Source: Thioalkalivibrio sp. ALJ24 (GTDB lineage Bacteria > Pseudomonadota > Gammaproteobacteria > Ectothiorhodospirales > Ectothiorhodospiraceae). From it: a stretch of 64,000 nucleotides of DNA. The translations under genes were made by a program, and so were the position numbers. The notes beneath the pieces were generated by a model. The model searched no databases. It had not been told where the DNA came from and saw only the letters and a program-made list of their open reading frames with translations. Positions 1 to 8,899 of this stretch are shown piece after piece (position 1 is the stretch's first letter; every line of letters starts with the position of its first letter). Location: the NCBI RefSeq assembly GCF_000377785.1, contig NZ_KB898732.1:1-64000 (forward strand). The letters are read 5' to 3'.

Positions 1-191
1 CGGTTCTCCTCCTCCAGCTCCTTGAGGCGCTTGAGGTCCGAGGCGGCCATGCCGCCGTACTTCGACTTCCAGTTGTAGAACGTCGGCTGGCTGATCCCGT
101 GCTTGCGGCAGATCTCCTTAACGGACTGCCCGGCATCCGCCTCCTTCAGGATCGACAGGATCTGGTTCTCGCTGAAGCGTGACTTCCGCAT
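1..191 (-). CDS. IS3-family transposase orfA, 5' part only
   Basis: The first 63 residues are visible before the window edge. They begin MRKSRFSENQILSILKEA and continue with a helix-turn-helix of the HTH_8/IS3-IS911 type (KEICRKHGISQPTFYNWKSK), followed by the start of a leucine-rich segment (LKRLKELEEEN) that in this family forms the dimerising coiled coil. OrfA supplies DNA binding and is normally joined to the OrfB DDE integrase by a programmed frameshift; orfB would lie beyond position 1. The start at 191 fits the normal N-terminus of the family. Confidence 0.85.
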   Translation of the reverse strand, partial: MRKSRFSENQILSILKEADAGQSVKEICRKHGISQPTFYNWKSKYGGMAASDLKRLKELEEEN

Positions 192-328
192 GGCTCCCCT
201 CCCGGCGGCTCGACCTCGATTGTGCCAGAGCACTCTAATAACCACTGGTCCTCGTGGATGGGAAGCTTACGTTTTCAGCGCTGACACTCTGGCGTTTTCT
301 GCTAATACTGGTTTTCCGGGGTGGGTCA
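1..328 (-). mobile_element. IS3-family insertion sequence, one end (rest beyond window edge)
   Basis: The minus strand carries the 5' part of an IS3-type orfA whose start is at 191, and about 137 bp upstream of it the element appears to end. The proposed terminus is TGACCCACCCCGG read on the minus strand from 328 downwards; IS3-family ends characteristically begin with TG. That TGA also serves as the stop codon of the CapK-like gene, so the element seems to have inserted into the 3' edge of that gene. The transposase gene is well supported. The exact terminus is inference, because the other end and the target duplication lie outside the window. Confidence 0.55.
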
Positions 329-1690
329 GCAGTGACCTTCAATGCTGGAGACCTTGCAGATAACATGGCGGTGCTTCCCGTTGGGCTCGGGGGATATGAC
401 GTCCACCTCGTTCACATCGATCTCGACCGCCCCGCCCAGTGCCTCGGCGAAGCCCTGGCGCAGGTGTCGTTCAACATCGGCTGGCAAGGGCGCGGCGAGA
501 CTCAACAGGAGCTCCACCCGCTGGCGGTCGTGCTGGATGATCTTGTAGGCACGCAGGCCGTTCAGGTCGCGCAACATGTAGTTGAACCGACTGCCGTGAA
601 CCCAGGATCCATCAGCAGCAATCAACCCGTCGTTTGCCCGGCCCTCGATGTCGCGCAGTAGCGGAAGCCCACGCCCGCAGGGGCAGATCCCGGGATCCAG
701 TGCTCCGCGATCGCCGGTGCGATAGCGAAGAAAGGGGAACTCCGGCCCCGCGAGGTTGGTGACGACAATGTTGCCAGTCGTTCCGTCCGGCACCGGCTGG
801 TCGTTGTCGTCGAGGATCTCCACGATGAGTTCCTCCGCCGTAATGTGCAGCCCTCCCTCGGGGCACTCTCGCGCGATGAACCCGGCATCGCGGGCTCCAT
901 ACTCGTTGGATACCCCGCACGCCATGACCTCGCCAATCACCTCGCGCCACTCCGGCCGCAACACCTCCGAAGTGGTGAACGCCACCCGGATTCCCAGGTC
1001 ATCGAGGCGCTGGCCATTGTCCCGTGCGTGCCAGGCCAGACGCGCGATCGCGGACGGGTAACCGAACAGCATTCTCGGGCGGATCACACGCAGGCGCGCG
1101 ATGATCTGGTCCAGCCGTTCCGGGTTCAGGTCACTGGCCGGGACCAGCGACGACCGGAACAGGCGATCGCGCCACGCCCGCGCGCGGTTCTGGTTCGCGG
1201 TCTCTACCGGGGATCCCCACAGCACGACTTCGGGATCCCCGATATCCACACTCCACCACCGGGTCGCACGCCACTTGGCAGCGATATCCATGCCAATGCG
1301 GTCTGCTCCCAGCCAGAAGGTCAGCGGCTCGCCAGACGACCCACTGGTGCGGTGTTCGGTCAGGCCAGCCGCGTCGTCCGCACGCCAGGATGTGCCCTGA
1401 TTGCGGATCAATGACTTGTCGGTGACCGGCAAGTGGCGTAGATCCTCGATCCGGGAGAAATCGCTGATATGAAATCCGTGCTGCGCAAACCAGTCACGAT
1501 AAAAGGGCACCTGAGCGGTCACGCGTTCGAGAAGCCGGCTCAGGCGTTCCTCCTGCAGCGTTCGCAGGGCCTCCGGCGCCCACCACTGGCTGGTTTCCAG
1601 CGCGCGCCGATACCGCACGGTCGGGTGTCCCTTGAGCCGCTCCTGCAAGGGAAACAGACCGCGCGACACCCACTGCGTATACAGACTCAC
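326..1690 (-). CDS. CapK/PaaK-type adenylate-forming ligase of the XrtA polysaccharide locus
   Basis: 454-residue protein of the phenylacetate-CoA ligase/CapK family (COG1541), which activates a carboxylic acid as an adenylate. The phosphate-binding motif TSGSSGEP is at residues 115-122, NEYGARDAG lies near 245 and RYRTGD near 330, with the small C-terminal lid domain after that. Members inside exopolysaccharide loci are thought to activate an acyl group for decorating the polymer, but no substrate can be read from this sequence. It is the last gene of the long minus-strand operon and starts 3 bp after the upstream glycosyltransferase stop. The C-terminus reaches the usual GK.R.VI..V end and then reads a few residues into the proposed IS terminus, where TGA stops it. 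Probably still functional. Confidence 0.85.
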   Translation of the reverse strand: MSLYTQWVSRGLFPLQERLKGHPTVRYRRALETSQWWAPEALRTLQEERLSRLLERVTAQVPFYRDWFAQHGFHISDFSRIEDLRHLPVTDKSLIRNQGTSWRADDAAGLTEHRTSGSSGEPLTFWLGADRIGMDIAAKWRATRWWSVDIGDPEVVLWGSPVETANQNRARAWRDRLFRSSLVPASDLNPERLDQIIARLRVIRPRMLFGYPSAIARLAWHARDNGQRLDDLGIRVAFTTSEVLRPEWREVIGEVMACGVSNEYGARDAGFIARECPEGGLHITAEELIVEILDDNDQPVPDGTTGNIVVTNLAGPEFPFLRYRTGDRGALDPGICPCGRGLPLLRDIEGRANDGLIAADGSWVHGSRFNYMLRDLNGLRAYKIIQHDRQRVELLLSLAAPLPADVERHLRQGFAEALGGAVEIDVNEVDVISPEPNGKHRHVICKVSSIEGHC

Positions 1691-1693
1691 CGC

Positions 1694-2938
1694 TCAGTCC
1701 GGAGGAGGGGAGCGGGGCGATGGTTCGGACTGTGCGGCCATGATCGCCTCGAATTCCGCGACGAGCCGGGGAATGCGCGCCTCCCAGGCATTGGCGCGGG
1801 CATGGGCCAGAATGGCGTCGTGGTCCCAGTCCCGCCGCAGGGCTTCGAGGAGCGCATCGCGCAACGCGTCGTGGTCCCCGAACGGTACCACCAGCCCGAC
1901 CTGTTCCGAGTTGACCACTTCCGCATTACCCCCCACGCGGGTCGTGACGATCGGCAGGCCACAGGCAGATGCCTCGAGGAACACGTTTGCCCACCCTTCG
2001 AAGCTTGTCGCCAGCACGAAAAGATCGCCGGCCGAATAGACGAGGCGCAGTTCGTCCGGTGCGACTTGCCCCAGAAACCAGACCCTTCCTTCCAGTCCCA
2101 GCTCCTGCACCTGCTTGCGCAACTCGTGTTCGTTATTGCCTTCCGGTGTGGCGCCCCCCGCGATCACGAAGTGCAGGTCGGGGTGCTGCTGCAATAGCTG
2201 CGGCAATGTCGCAATCACGCGATGGAAGCCCTTGCGTTCGGTCAGCCCCCCCACCGAGATCAGCAGACGTGCCTGTTCGGGCAACCCCAGACGGCGGCGC
2301 GCCTGCGTCCGGTCTTCGGGGTAAAAGCGCGCGAGATCCGCCCCATTACCGATTACCTGAACATGATCGGGTGGCTGCCCCCACGCCGTTGCCTCCTGAC
2401 GCAGTGCGTCCGCGACCGAAAACACCCGTGCCGCGTCATTCAGCGCCCGGTCGATCTGTCGTCGATGCAGGCGGCTGTCCGCAAACCGGGACAGCCCTCC
2501 GCGTAGGGTGATCGTGTACGGACGCCCCAGCCAGCGCGACAGCCAGCGAGCCGCCACACCATCCGGGTAGATGAAATGGGCATCGATCAGATCGAATCCG
2601 AATTCGCGCTTCAGGCGCCGCAGCAGGGGCAGGCTGCCGAGGGCCTGAAAGAAGCCATCGGTCCACTTGAGAACGCCGGGAAAACAGAAAAAGCGCGGGT
2701 GATAGACCGCGATACCGTCCTGTTCCTCGAATCGCGGAGGCATCGGGCGCGAATGAGGGCGCAGACGCCCCAGAAGTCCCTGTAACGGGAACCAGGGCGC
2801 GGGCGCGACCACCACCAGATCCAGATGCTCGGCCACGCGACGCATACGTTCACGCACGAACAGCCCGAGATTGGGTTGCGCGGCATTCGGGTACACCCGG
2901 GTAAACACGACCAGCCGTGGGCGGTGACTATCCGGCAC
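1694..2938 (-). CDS. Glycosyltransferase family 4 (GT-B)
   Basis: 414-residue GT4-type glycosyltransferase. The N-terminal Rossmann domain begins RLVVFTRVYPN and includes the helper motif NLGLFVRERM. The C-terminal nucleotide-sugar-binding domain shows ISVGGLTERKG and the E-x7-E motif EGWANVFLE ahead of ASACGLPIVTT. It would transfer a sugar from a nucleotide donor to the growing lipid-linked repeat unit at the cytoplasmic face of the inner membrane. The start at 2938 overlaps the preceding glycosyltransferase gene by 11 bp, which indicates translational coupling. The donor sugar and linkage cannot be told from sequence. It does not show the diagnostic N-terminus of any of the three named PEP-CTERM sugar transferase families present in this locus. 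Confidence 0.88.
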   Translation of the reverse strand: MPDSHRPRLVVFTRVYPNAAQPNLGLFVRERMRRVAEHLDLVVVAPAPWFPLQGLLGRLRPHSRPMPPRFEEQDGIAVYHPRFFCFPGVLKWTDGFFQALGSLPLLRRLKREFGFDLIDAHFIYPDGVAARWLSRWLGRPYTITLRGGLSRFADSRLHRRQIDRALNDAARVFSVADALRQEATAWGQPPDHVQVIGNGADLARFYPEDRTQARRRLGLPEQARLLISVGGLTERKGFHRVIATLPQLLQQHPDLHFVIAGGATPEGNNEHELRKQVQELGLEGRVWFLGQVAPDELRLVYSAGDLFVLATSFEGWANVFLEASACGLPIVTTRVGGNAEVVNSEQVGLVVPFGDHDALRDALLEALRRDWDHDAILAHARANAWEARIPRLVAEFEAIMAAQSEPSPRSPPPD

Positions 2939-4148
2939 GGGCCACCTCCGGGATCCCCTTCAGTCCCTCGTAAATTGGCCGATAACGGGCGACGCTGCGG
3001 ACCCAGGTGCGTTCTTCTTCGACGAAGTGGCGTCCGGCGGCCCGCACCTGCGGCCATTCGGACTCGCGGGCCAGGGTGTCGAGAACCGTGCGGGCCAGCG
3101 ATTCCACATCGTCGGCCCGGAACAGCCAGCCGGTTTCGCCATGGCGAATCAGCTCCCGGTGACCACCAACGTCGGACGCGACGAGAAGGCGCCCCTGAGC
3201 CATCGCCTCCAGCGGTTTGAGCGGCGTGACCAGCTCGGTCAGACGCATTGAATGGCGCGGGTACACAAGCAGATCGACCAGATCGTAGTAGCGTTGCACC
3301 CGGTCATGCGCAACCCGACCGGTGAACACGACCCGACCGGCCACGCCGAGACGTCGCGCCTGCTCCTCCAGGCGTTCGGCCTGAGGGCCGCCTCCCACGA
3401 GCAGGATGCGAACATTCGGGGCCTGCTCGAGGATGTGCGGGAAGGCTTCCAGCAGCAGATCGAGGCCCTCGTAGGCGTAGAACGATCCGATGAATCCGAG
3501 CACCCGTGCGTCGTCCAGTCCCAGCTCGGTCTTGAGATCGGCATCCGGCTCCCCGCCAAGCCGGAACGCCTCGGCATCGACCGCATTCGGGATGACCGTG
3601 ACACGGTCGCCCGGAATACCCCGAGCAATGATGTCTTCGCGCAGCCCGTTGCAGATCGTCGTGACGTGATCCACCCGCCGCAGGATGTATGACTCGAAGG
3701 CGCGTGTCGCACGGTAGCGCAGCCCGTTCTCACGGCTCGTACCGTGATCCACCGCCGCGTCTTCCCAGAACGCACGAACCTCGTAGACCACCGGAATCCC
3801 CAGTCGGCGCCCCACCCGCAGTGCGGGCAGCGCGTTCAGGGCCGGGGAGTGGGCATGCAGCACGTCCGGCCTCAGCTCCCGCGCAACTGCCTCCAGGCGC
3901 CGCGTGAGGGCCTGCATCAGCCCCCACTCTCCCAGCCCGGGGCTTTTGCGGGGTCGGTAGCGCGTGCGATGGAAATGCAGACCATCGACATCCTCTTCGT
4001 CGCCCTCAACCTCGCCCTGTTTGGGGCTGGTCAGGTGAAATGTCTCCCAGCCCAGGCGGTGCTGCTCGCGCAGGATGGCCGCGGTGCGGAAGGTGTACCC
4101 GCTGTGCAGCGGTATGGAGTGGTCGAGGATGTGCAGGATCTTCATCAT
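2928..4148 (-). CDS. XrtA-associated glycosyltransferase, Daro_2409 family
   Basis: 406-residue GT-B glycosyltransferase. Its N-terminus, MKILHILDHSIPLHSGYTFR (from Met2), is the signature of the PEP-CTERM/exosortase-A-associated Daro_2409 family (TIGR04063). The middle contains DVLHAHSPALNALPAL and VYEVRAFWEDAAVDHGT; the C-terminal domain has LGFIGSFYAYEGLDLLL and PLKPLEAMAQGRLLVASDVGG. Known members sit only in XrtA loci and are presumed to build the repeat unit of the polysaccharide. It lies 10 bp downstream of the amidotransferase gene and overlaps the next glycosyltransferase by 11 bp, so it belongs to the same operon. Which sugar is added is not known. Confidence 0.92.
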   Translation of the reverse strand: MMKILHILDHSIPLHSGYTFRTAAILREQHRLGWETFHLTSPKQGEVEGDEEDVDGLHFHRTRYRPRKSPGLGEWGLMQALTRRLEAVARELRPDVLHAHSPALNALPALRVGRRLGIPVVYEVRAFWEDAAVDHGTSRENGLRYRATRAFESYILRRVDHVTTICNGLREDIIARGIPGDRVTVIPNAVDAEAFRLGGEPDADLKTELGLDDARVLGFIGSFYAYEGLDLLLEAFPHILEQAPNVRILLVGGGPQAERLEEQARRLGVAGRVVFTGRVAHDRVQRYYDLVDLLVYPRHSMRLTELVTPLKPLEAMAQGRLLVASDVGGHRELIRHGETGWLFRADDVESLARTVLDTLARESEWPQVRAAGRHFVEEERTWVRSVARYRPIYEGLKGIPEVARAG

Positions 4149-4158
4149 CGCTCCCGCA

Positions 4159-6054
4159 TCAGTTGGCGGATCGGGCCAGAAAGCCCTCGAACATCAGGAG
4201 AGACCACAGCGCCGGGCTGTGATCGCGGGCGCCACTGACATGCTGCTTCACCAGGGTATTCAGGTAGTCCATGTTGAAGATGCCGGAGTCGGCCATGCGG
4301 GGACCGAGGACCTGGGCTTGCATGCGTTCGCGCAGGGGGCCGCGGAACCATTCGGCCACCGGTATGGAAAAGCCTTTCTTGCGGCGGTACAGGATTTCGT
4401 CCGGCAGGTAGGGCTCCATGGCCTTTTTGAATACATATTTGCCTTCGCTGCCGCGCAGTTTGAGATCCGGTGGCAGCCCCGAGATCCACTCGACCAGCTT
4501 GTGGTCGAGGATGGGGACGCGCACTTCCAGCGCGTGCGCCATGCTCGCCCGGTCGACCTTGGTCAGGATGTCGCCCGGCAGGTAGGTCTTCATGTCGAGG
4601 TACTGGACCAGCGACAGCGGGTGGTCGGTGGGGGCCCGTTCCGCATGCCCGCGCAGCACCTCGACCGCACCGTAGCCCTGCAGCGAGCGGCGGAACTCGG
4701 GCGAGAACAGATGGGCGCGCAGGTCGTCACGCAGGATCGACACGCCCTGGAAATAGCCTTCGATCGAATCCCGCGCCAGGGCCTGGAACGTGGCCTTGGC
4801 GCGCAACGGGCGCGGGGCCCAGTCGGCCTTGGGGTAGAGGCGTGCCAGGGCCCCGAACAGCCCGCGCCGCAGGCTCAGTGGCAGCGGACTCCGCAGGCGT
4901 TCTTCCGAGAGGTGATGACGGTAGCGCCGGTAGCCGGCGAGGTTTTCGTCGCCGCCGTCGCCCGACAGTGCGACAACCACCTGCTCACGCGCCTGCTCGC
5001 AGACCCGGTAGGTCGGCAGGGCGGAGCTGTCGGCAAAGGGTTCGTCGTAGATTCCCGCGAGCCGGTCCAGCAGCGAGAAGTCGTTCGGGTCGACCTCGCG
5101 CACGCTGTGACGGGTGTGGTAGCGGTCGGCCACCATTTGCGCATAGCGGGATTCGTCGAACGCGGCGTCGGCAAAGCCGATGGCGGAGGTCCGCACCGGG
5201 TCATCGGACAGCCCCGCCATCATGGCGACCACGGCGCTGGAGTCCACACCGCCGGAGAGGAAGGCGCCCAGCGGGACCTCGGCGACCATGCGAATGTCCA
5301 CGGCCTCGTTCAGACGCGCGGTCAGCTCTTCGGCCGCGGTGGCGACATCCGCGACCCCGCTGTCGGCAAACGGGACATCCCAGTACTCCCGTGGCTCGCC
5401 GGGCGTGCCCTGGCCCCGTCGGACGGTGAGCGTGTGCCCGGGGGGCAGCTTGTGGACGCCCTGGAAGATACTGCGCGGTTCGGGTACATAGCCGAAGGCG
5501 AAGTAGTCCTCGACCGCAAACGCGTCCATGCGCCGCGGCAGGTCGGGATGCGCCGTCAGGGCCTTGAGTTCGGAGCCGAAGATCAGGTGGCCGTCCGGCA
5601 GCGTGCTGTAATAAAGCGGCTTGATGCCCATCCGGTCACGGGCCATGAACAGGGTGTCGCGATTGCGATCCCAGACGGCGAACGCGAACATCCCGCGAAA
5701 GCGTTCCACGCAGGCCTCGCCCCATTCCTCCCAGGCATGCACGATGACTTCGGTGTCGCTGTGCGTGCGGAACTGATGTCCTGCCCGCTGCAGCTCGGTG
5801 GTGAGCTCCGGGAAGTTGTAGATCTCGCCGTTGTAGGTGACGACGACGGTCTCGTCCTCGTTGAACAGCGGCTGCTGTCCGCTGGAGAGGTCGATGATGG
5901 AAAGGCGTCGGTGGGCGAGCCCCACACCCGGTTCCAGATGCGTTCCCCCTTCATCCGGCCCGCGGTGAAACTGCGTTGCGTTCATCGTTTCCAGCAACGA
6001 GCGGTTGATGGGGCGCTGCTCTCTGAGGTCGAAGATGCCGGTGATGCCGCACAT
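4159..6054 (-). CDS. XrtA/PEP-CTERM-system amidotransferase (asparagine-synthase-like)
   Basis: 631-residue glutamine-dependent amidotransferase of the asparagine synthetase B fold. The start at 6054 gives MCGITGIFD, placing the catalytic Cys at position 2 as class II glutaminases require; longer upstream readings would destroy this. The glutaminase domain shows RGPDEGG (31-37), HRRLSIIDLSSG (48-59) and YNGEIYN (74-80). The synthase domain has the PP-loop SGGVDSS at 267-273. In exosortase A loci this family (TIGR03108) is thought to amidate a sugar carboxylate or another polymer component rather than make asparagine. It lies between two glycosyltransferase genes in the same direction, 110 bp after the previous one. 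Confidence 0.93.
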   Translation of the reverse strand: MCGITGIFDLREQRPINRSLLETMNATQFHRGPDEGGTHLEPGVGLAHRRLSIIDLSSGQQPLFNEDETVVVTYNGEIYNFPELTTELQRAGHQFRTHSDTEVIVHAWEEWGEACVERFRGMFAFAVWDRNRDTLFMARDRMGIKPLYYSTLPDGHLIFGSELKALTAHPDLPRRMDAFAVEDYFAFGYVPEPRSIFQGVHKLPPGHTLTVRRGQGTPGEPREYWDVPFADSGVADVATAAEELTARLNEAVDIRMVAEVPLGAFLSGGVDSSAVVAMMAGLSDDPVRTSAIGFADAAFDESRYAQMVADRYHTRHSVREVDPNDFSLLDRLAGIYDEPFADSSALPTYRVCEQAREQVVVALSGDGGDENLAGYRRYRHHLSEERLRSPLPLSLRRGLFGALARLYPKADWAPRPLRAKATFQALARDSIEGYFQGVSILRDDLRAHLFSPEFRRSLQGYGAVEVLRGHAERAPTDHPLSLVQYLDMKTYLPGDILTKVDRASMAHALEVRVPILDHKLVEWISGLPPDLKLRGSEGKYVFKKAMEPYLPDEILYRRKKGFSIPVAEWFRGPLRERMQAQVLGPRMADSGIFNMDYLNTLVKQHVSGARDHSPALWSLLMFEGFLARSAN

Positions 6055-6164
6055 GTCAGGATTCCAGGCTCCGTCCGGGGACAGGTTAGGGGGCTGCCGC
6101 GTCGCTGCGCGGATCCATTGTGACGGAACTGCATGGCCCCGCGCCACGTGGGGGTGTGGCTCGT

Positions 6165-7340
6165 TCAGCGCCGGTCCTGCAGCACCCGGTCATAGACATC
6201 GAGGTAGCCGGCGACCATCGCCTCCATGCTGAACGCTTGTTCGGCGCGGGCGCGGGCACCGGCCCCCTCGCGGGCCCGTCGCTGCGGGTCCTCCGCATAA
6301 GCGGCGATGGCGTCGGCGAGGTCCGGTGGCTGCCCTGCCGGTACCAGGATGCCGCTCTTCCCGGGCTCGACCAGATCGGGATTGCCGCCCACATCCGTGG
6401 CAATCACCGGGAGGCCGCTGGCCATGGCCTCCAGAACGGTGTTGCACACGCCCTCCGCGAGCGAGGGCAGGACGAACACGTCCATCGCCCGCATGCAGTC
6501 CGCCACGTCGTTACGCGCGCCCGCGAGCCATGCCTGCTCCGCCACGCCCGCCTGTTCGAGGGCCGAACGTGCGGACTCCAGCAGGGGGCCGTCGCCGACC
6601 AGTACCAGACGCAGGCGCGGGAAGGTCTCCGGCATGCGTTCGCGCAGCAGCACGAAGGCCTCGACCAGATCGAGCGGGGCCTTGACCGCCTGCATGCGCA
6701 TGACGCCGCCGATCACGAGGCTTTGCGCGTCGACGAACCCGGGGGGCAGCGGGGAGTGGGTCTCGCCCGTGGCGGGGGCGAAGTGTCCGGTATCCACCCC
6801 GTTGTAGATATGTGACAGCCGGTGTTCCGGGACGCCGATCGCCTGTTGCAGATAGTCGCGCTGGTGCCGGGACAGGGCGATGTAATGGCCGACCAGCGGA
6901 CGGGCGGCCCGGCGCAGCCGGCGGTTCTTGACCCGGGAGCCGTCGAGGTCACCGACATCCCAGCCGTGTTCTCCGTGGACGCGGGCACGCACCCCGGCGA
7001 GCCACGCGGTGACCTGCGCCTCCAGCGTGCCCAGGTTGCGGGTGTGGACGATATCCGGGCGCAGTCTGCGCAGTTCCCGCCACAGTCGAACGTGGACGCC
7101 GAGGTCCTTGCCCTCGCGCTTGTTCAGGGCGTGCAGCGTGACGTCCGACCGGCGAATGCGCTGGCGGAAGTCCGTGAAGTCGGCCATGCAGATGATCGAG
7201 TGGCGGAAACGCTCCGCCGGCATGTGGTTGATGAGATTGACCAGGCCGTTTTCCATGCCGCCCACGTCCAGGCGGTGGATGATGTGCGCGATGCGCGGAC
7301 GCGGGTCGCCATCGCGGGTTGCCATCGGCGTCTCGCTCAC
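6165..7340 (-). CDS. XrtA-associated sugar transferase, Stp2 type
   Basis: 391-residue GT-B glycosyltransferase of the PEP-CTERM/EpsH1-system family TIGR03088. Typical features are RIAHIIHRLDVGGMENGLVNL near the N-terminus, DIVHTRNLGTLEAQ and HGEHGWDVGD in the first domain, and the E-x7-E motif EGVCNTVLE followed by AMASGLPVIATDVGGNPDLV in the second. It would act at the cytoplasmic membrane face in repeat-unit assembly. Its start overlaps the end of the exosortase gene by 4 bp. Met1 and Met6 are both possible starts; Met1 is used because of the tight ATGA overlap. Confidence 0.92.
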   Translation of the reverse strand: MSETPMATRDGDPRPRIAHIIHRLDVGGMENGLVNLINHMPAERFRHSIICMADFTDFRQRIRRSDVTLHALNKREGKDLGVHVRLWRELRRLRPDIVHTRNLGTLEAQVTAWLAGVRARVHGEHGWDVGDLDGSRVKNRRLRRAARPLVGHYIALSRHQRDYLQQAIGVPEHRLSHIYNGVDTGHFAPATGETHSPLPPGFVDAQSLVIGGVMRMQAVKAPLDLVEAFVLLRERMPETFPRLRLVLVGDGPLLESARSALEQAGVAEQAWLAGARNDVADCMRAMDVFVLPSLAEGVCNTVLEAMASGLPVIATDVGGNPDLVEPGKSGILVPAGQPPDLADAIAAYAEDPQRRAREGAGARARAEQAFSMEAMVAGYLDVYDRVLQDRR

Positions 7341-8899
7341 CTCTGGTTCACTTCGGCAAGCCGGTCCAGGACGTCGGGCAGGACCGCCTCTGCATAGTCG
7401 CGCAGCCGCTCCTCCGCGGGATCGGGATCAAAGCCGTACGGCGCATACAGAACGATCAGCGCGGCGTCGTCGCGCTGGCCCAGCAGGCGATTGAGGGCCT
7501 CGCGCGCCTTGACCTCATGCGGCGAGGTCGTCAGGCGGCCATCGACCCAGTACCAGCGCCAGACCACCAGCTGCTGCTGCCCGGGGCCTTCCAGCAGGAA
7601 CCGCTGGGCATCGGGGAACTCGTCGAATGCGGTGCGGCCCCGCCGGGTTTGCGACCAGTCCTCGGCGCGATCGCGACCGGCCAGGGTGTTGGCCCAGCCG
7701 ACCATGCTCCCGTGCCGGGCCTGACCGCGGTAGAACAGCACGTGCGCGCCCACCGGGTCGTTGCCCCCCTCCGGCTGTACGAGGCCGCCGCGTCCGTCCC
7801 TGGCAAACCGGTATCCGGGCGTCCAGGCGAGGTCCTGCTCCTCGGCGGCATGCCAGCCGTCGGGGGCCAGCGGGCCCTCGCCCAGTCCGGTGACCGGCCC
7901 CAGGTCGCGCTGATTCATCCAGGCCGCGTAGAGCGGCGCCGCGCTTGCCAGGGCGCCGGCGAATACCGCGGCGGTCACGAACCGGCGGATCGCGGGGTGC
8001 GTCCGGGCGGCGGGCCGGGCCGGTTTCCGTTGCGTTTGGTCGTCGAGGTGGTCTTCTCGCCAGATCGCTCCAATGAGGAACATCAGGAAGATGATCACGC
8101 CAAAAAACACCCATCCGTACACCAGATGGTCGACACCGGCCGCCAGCCGCATGTCGCTCAGGTGGCCGATCATCACGATGCCGTAGGCGCGCATCCAGTT
8201 GGCGACAATGGGCACCAGGATGGCGACCCCGACGAACGCCACCCGGCGCCAGGGGCTGCGATAGATCAGGAATGCATACAGGGTTCCCACCGCTACCGAG
8301 GCCATCAGGTAGCGGACCCCGGAGCAGGCCTCCACGACCGACCATCTGCCCGTTGGCAGCTCGAAGTTCAGGCCATCGCGATAGATGGGGATGCCCGACC
8401 ACTGCACCGCCGCAACCGTGAAATCGGCGGTCCAGATCATCATGGGTTCGACCATGAATTCGCCGAAGGGGACCGCGAACAGCAGGTAGGCCAGCGGGAA
8501 CTGCAGTCGCCAGGTGATCGCGCTGCCCAGCACCAGCCAGAAGAGCGCGGGAATCATCAGCACCGCCGCGAACTGGCGCACCGAGATCACGTCCACCAGC
8601 TCGCCGGCGACCCAGACCAGCGAAAGCCCCAGCAGCGGCACCATGGCCCACCAGGTCGGCTCCGGTGCCAGGTGCCGGACCTCGTCGCGCTTGAGGTAGA
8701 GCAGAAACAGAACGATCGGGACGATCAGGAAGCCGTGCGCGAAGGTATCGGAGCGCTGCCAGATGGCGACCATGGAGGCGAACGTCGGGTAGTACGCGAC
8801 GCCCAGGATGACCAGGCCCAGCCCGAGTGCGGCGGCTGCCAGCCACCAGCGCATCTGCAGTGCGTCCGGCATGGATTGGGTGCGGGATTCAGAGGCCAT
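7337..8899 (-). CDS. xrtA: Exosortase A fused to an EpsI domain
   Basis: 520-residue integral membrane protein. Residues 20-280 form the eight-helix EpsH/exosortase domain with the three catalytic positions visible: Cys192 in VVEACSGVRY, Arg237 in NWMRAYG and His258 in DHLVYGW. After a charged linker at about 281-305 and one further membrane segment, residues 330-520 form the periplasmic EpsI domain. By analogy with the family, it cleaves PEP-CTERM sorting signals and transfers the substrate protein to a membrane or polysaccharide-linked acceptor. Two possible substrates are in this window (41356 and 51590). The start at 8899 overlaps the upstream glycosyltransferase stop by 11 bp; Met10 is an alternative. 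The fusion of both domains is usual for XrtA. Confidence 0.95.
   Translation of the reverse strand: MASESRTQSMPDALQMRWWLAAAALGLGLVILGVAYYPTFASMVAIWQRSDTFAHGFLIVPIVLFLLYLKRDEVRHLAPEPTWWAMVPLLGLSLVWVAGELVDVISVRQFAAVLMIPALFWLVLGSAITWRLQFPLAYLLFAVPFGEFMVEPMMIWTADFTVAAVQWSGIPIYRDGLNFELPTGRWSVVEACSGVRYLMASVAVGTLYAFLIYRSPWRRVAFVGVAILVPIVANWMRAYGIVMIGHLSDMRLAAGVDHLVYGWVFFGVIIFLMFLIGAIWREDHLDDQTQRKPARPAARTHPAIRRFVTAAVFAGALASAAPLYAAWMNQRDLGPVTGLGEGPLAPDGWHAAEEQDLAWTPGYRFARDGRGGLVQPEGGNDPVGAHVLFYRGQARHGSMVGWANTLAGRDRAEDWSQTRRGRTAFDEFPDAQRFLLEGPGQQQLVVWRWYWVDGRLTTSPHEVKAREALNRLLGQRDDAALIVLYAPYGFDPDPAEERLRDYAEAVLPDVLDRLAEVNQR

Noticed and set aside
4075-6123. Long open frame on the plus strand (682 codons)
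   Set aside because: Antisense to the amidotransferase gene; it lacks any family pattern and arises from the high-GC third-codon bias of the true gene.
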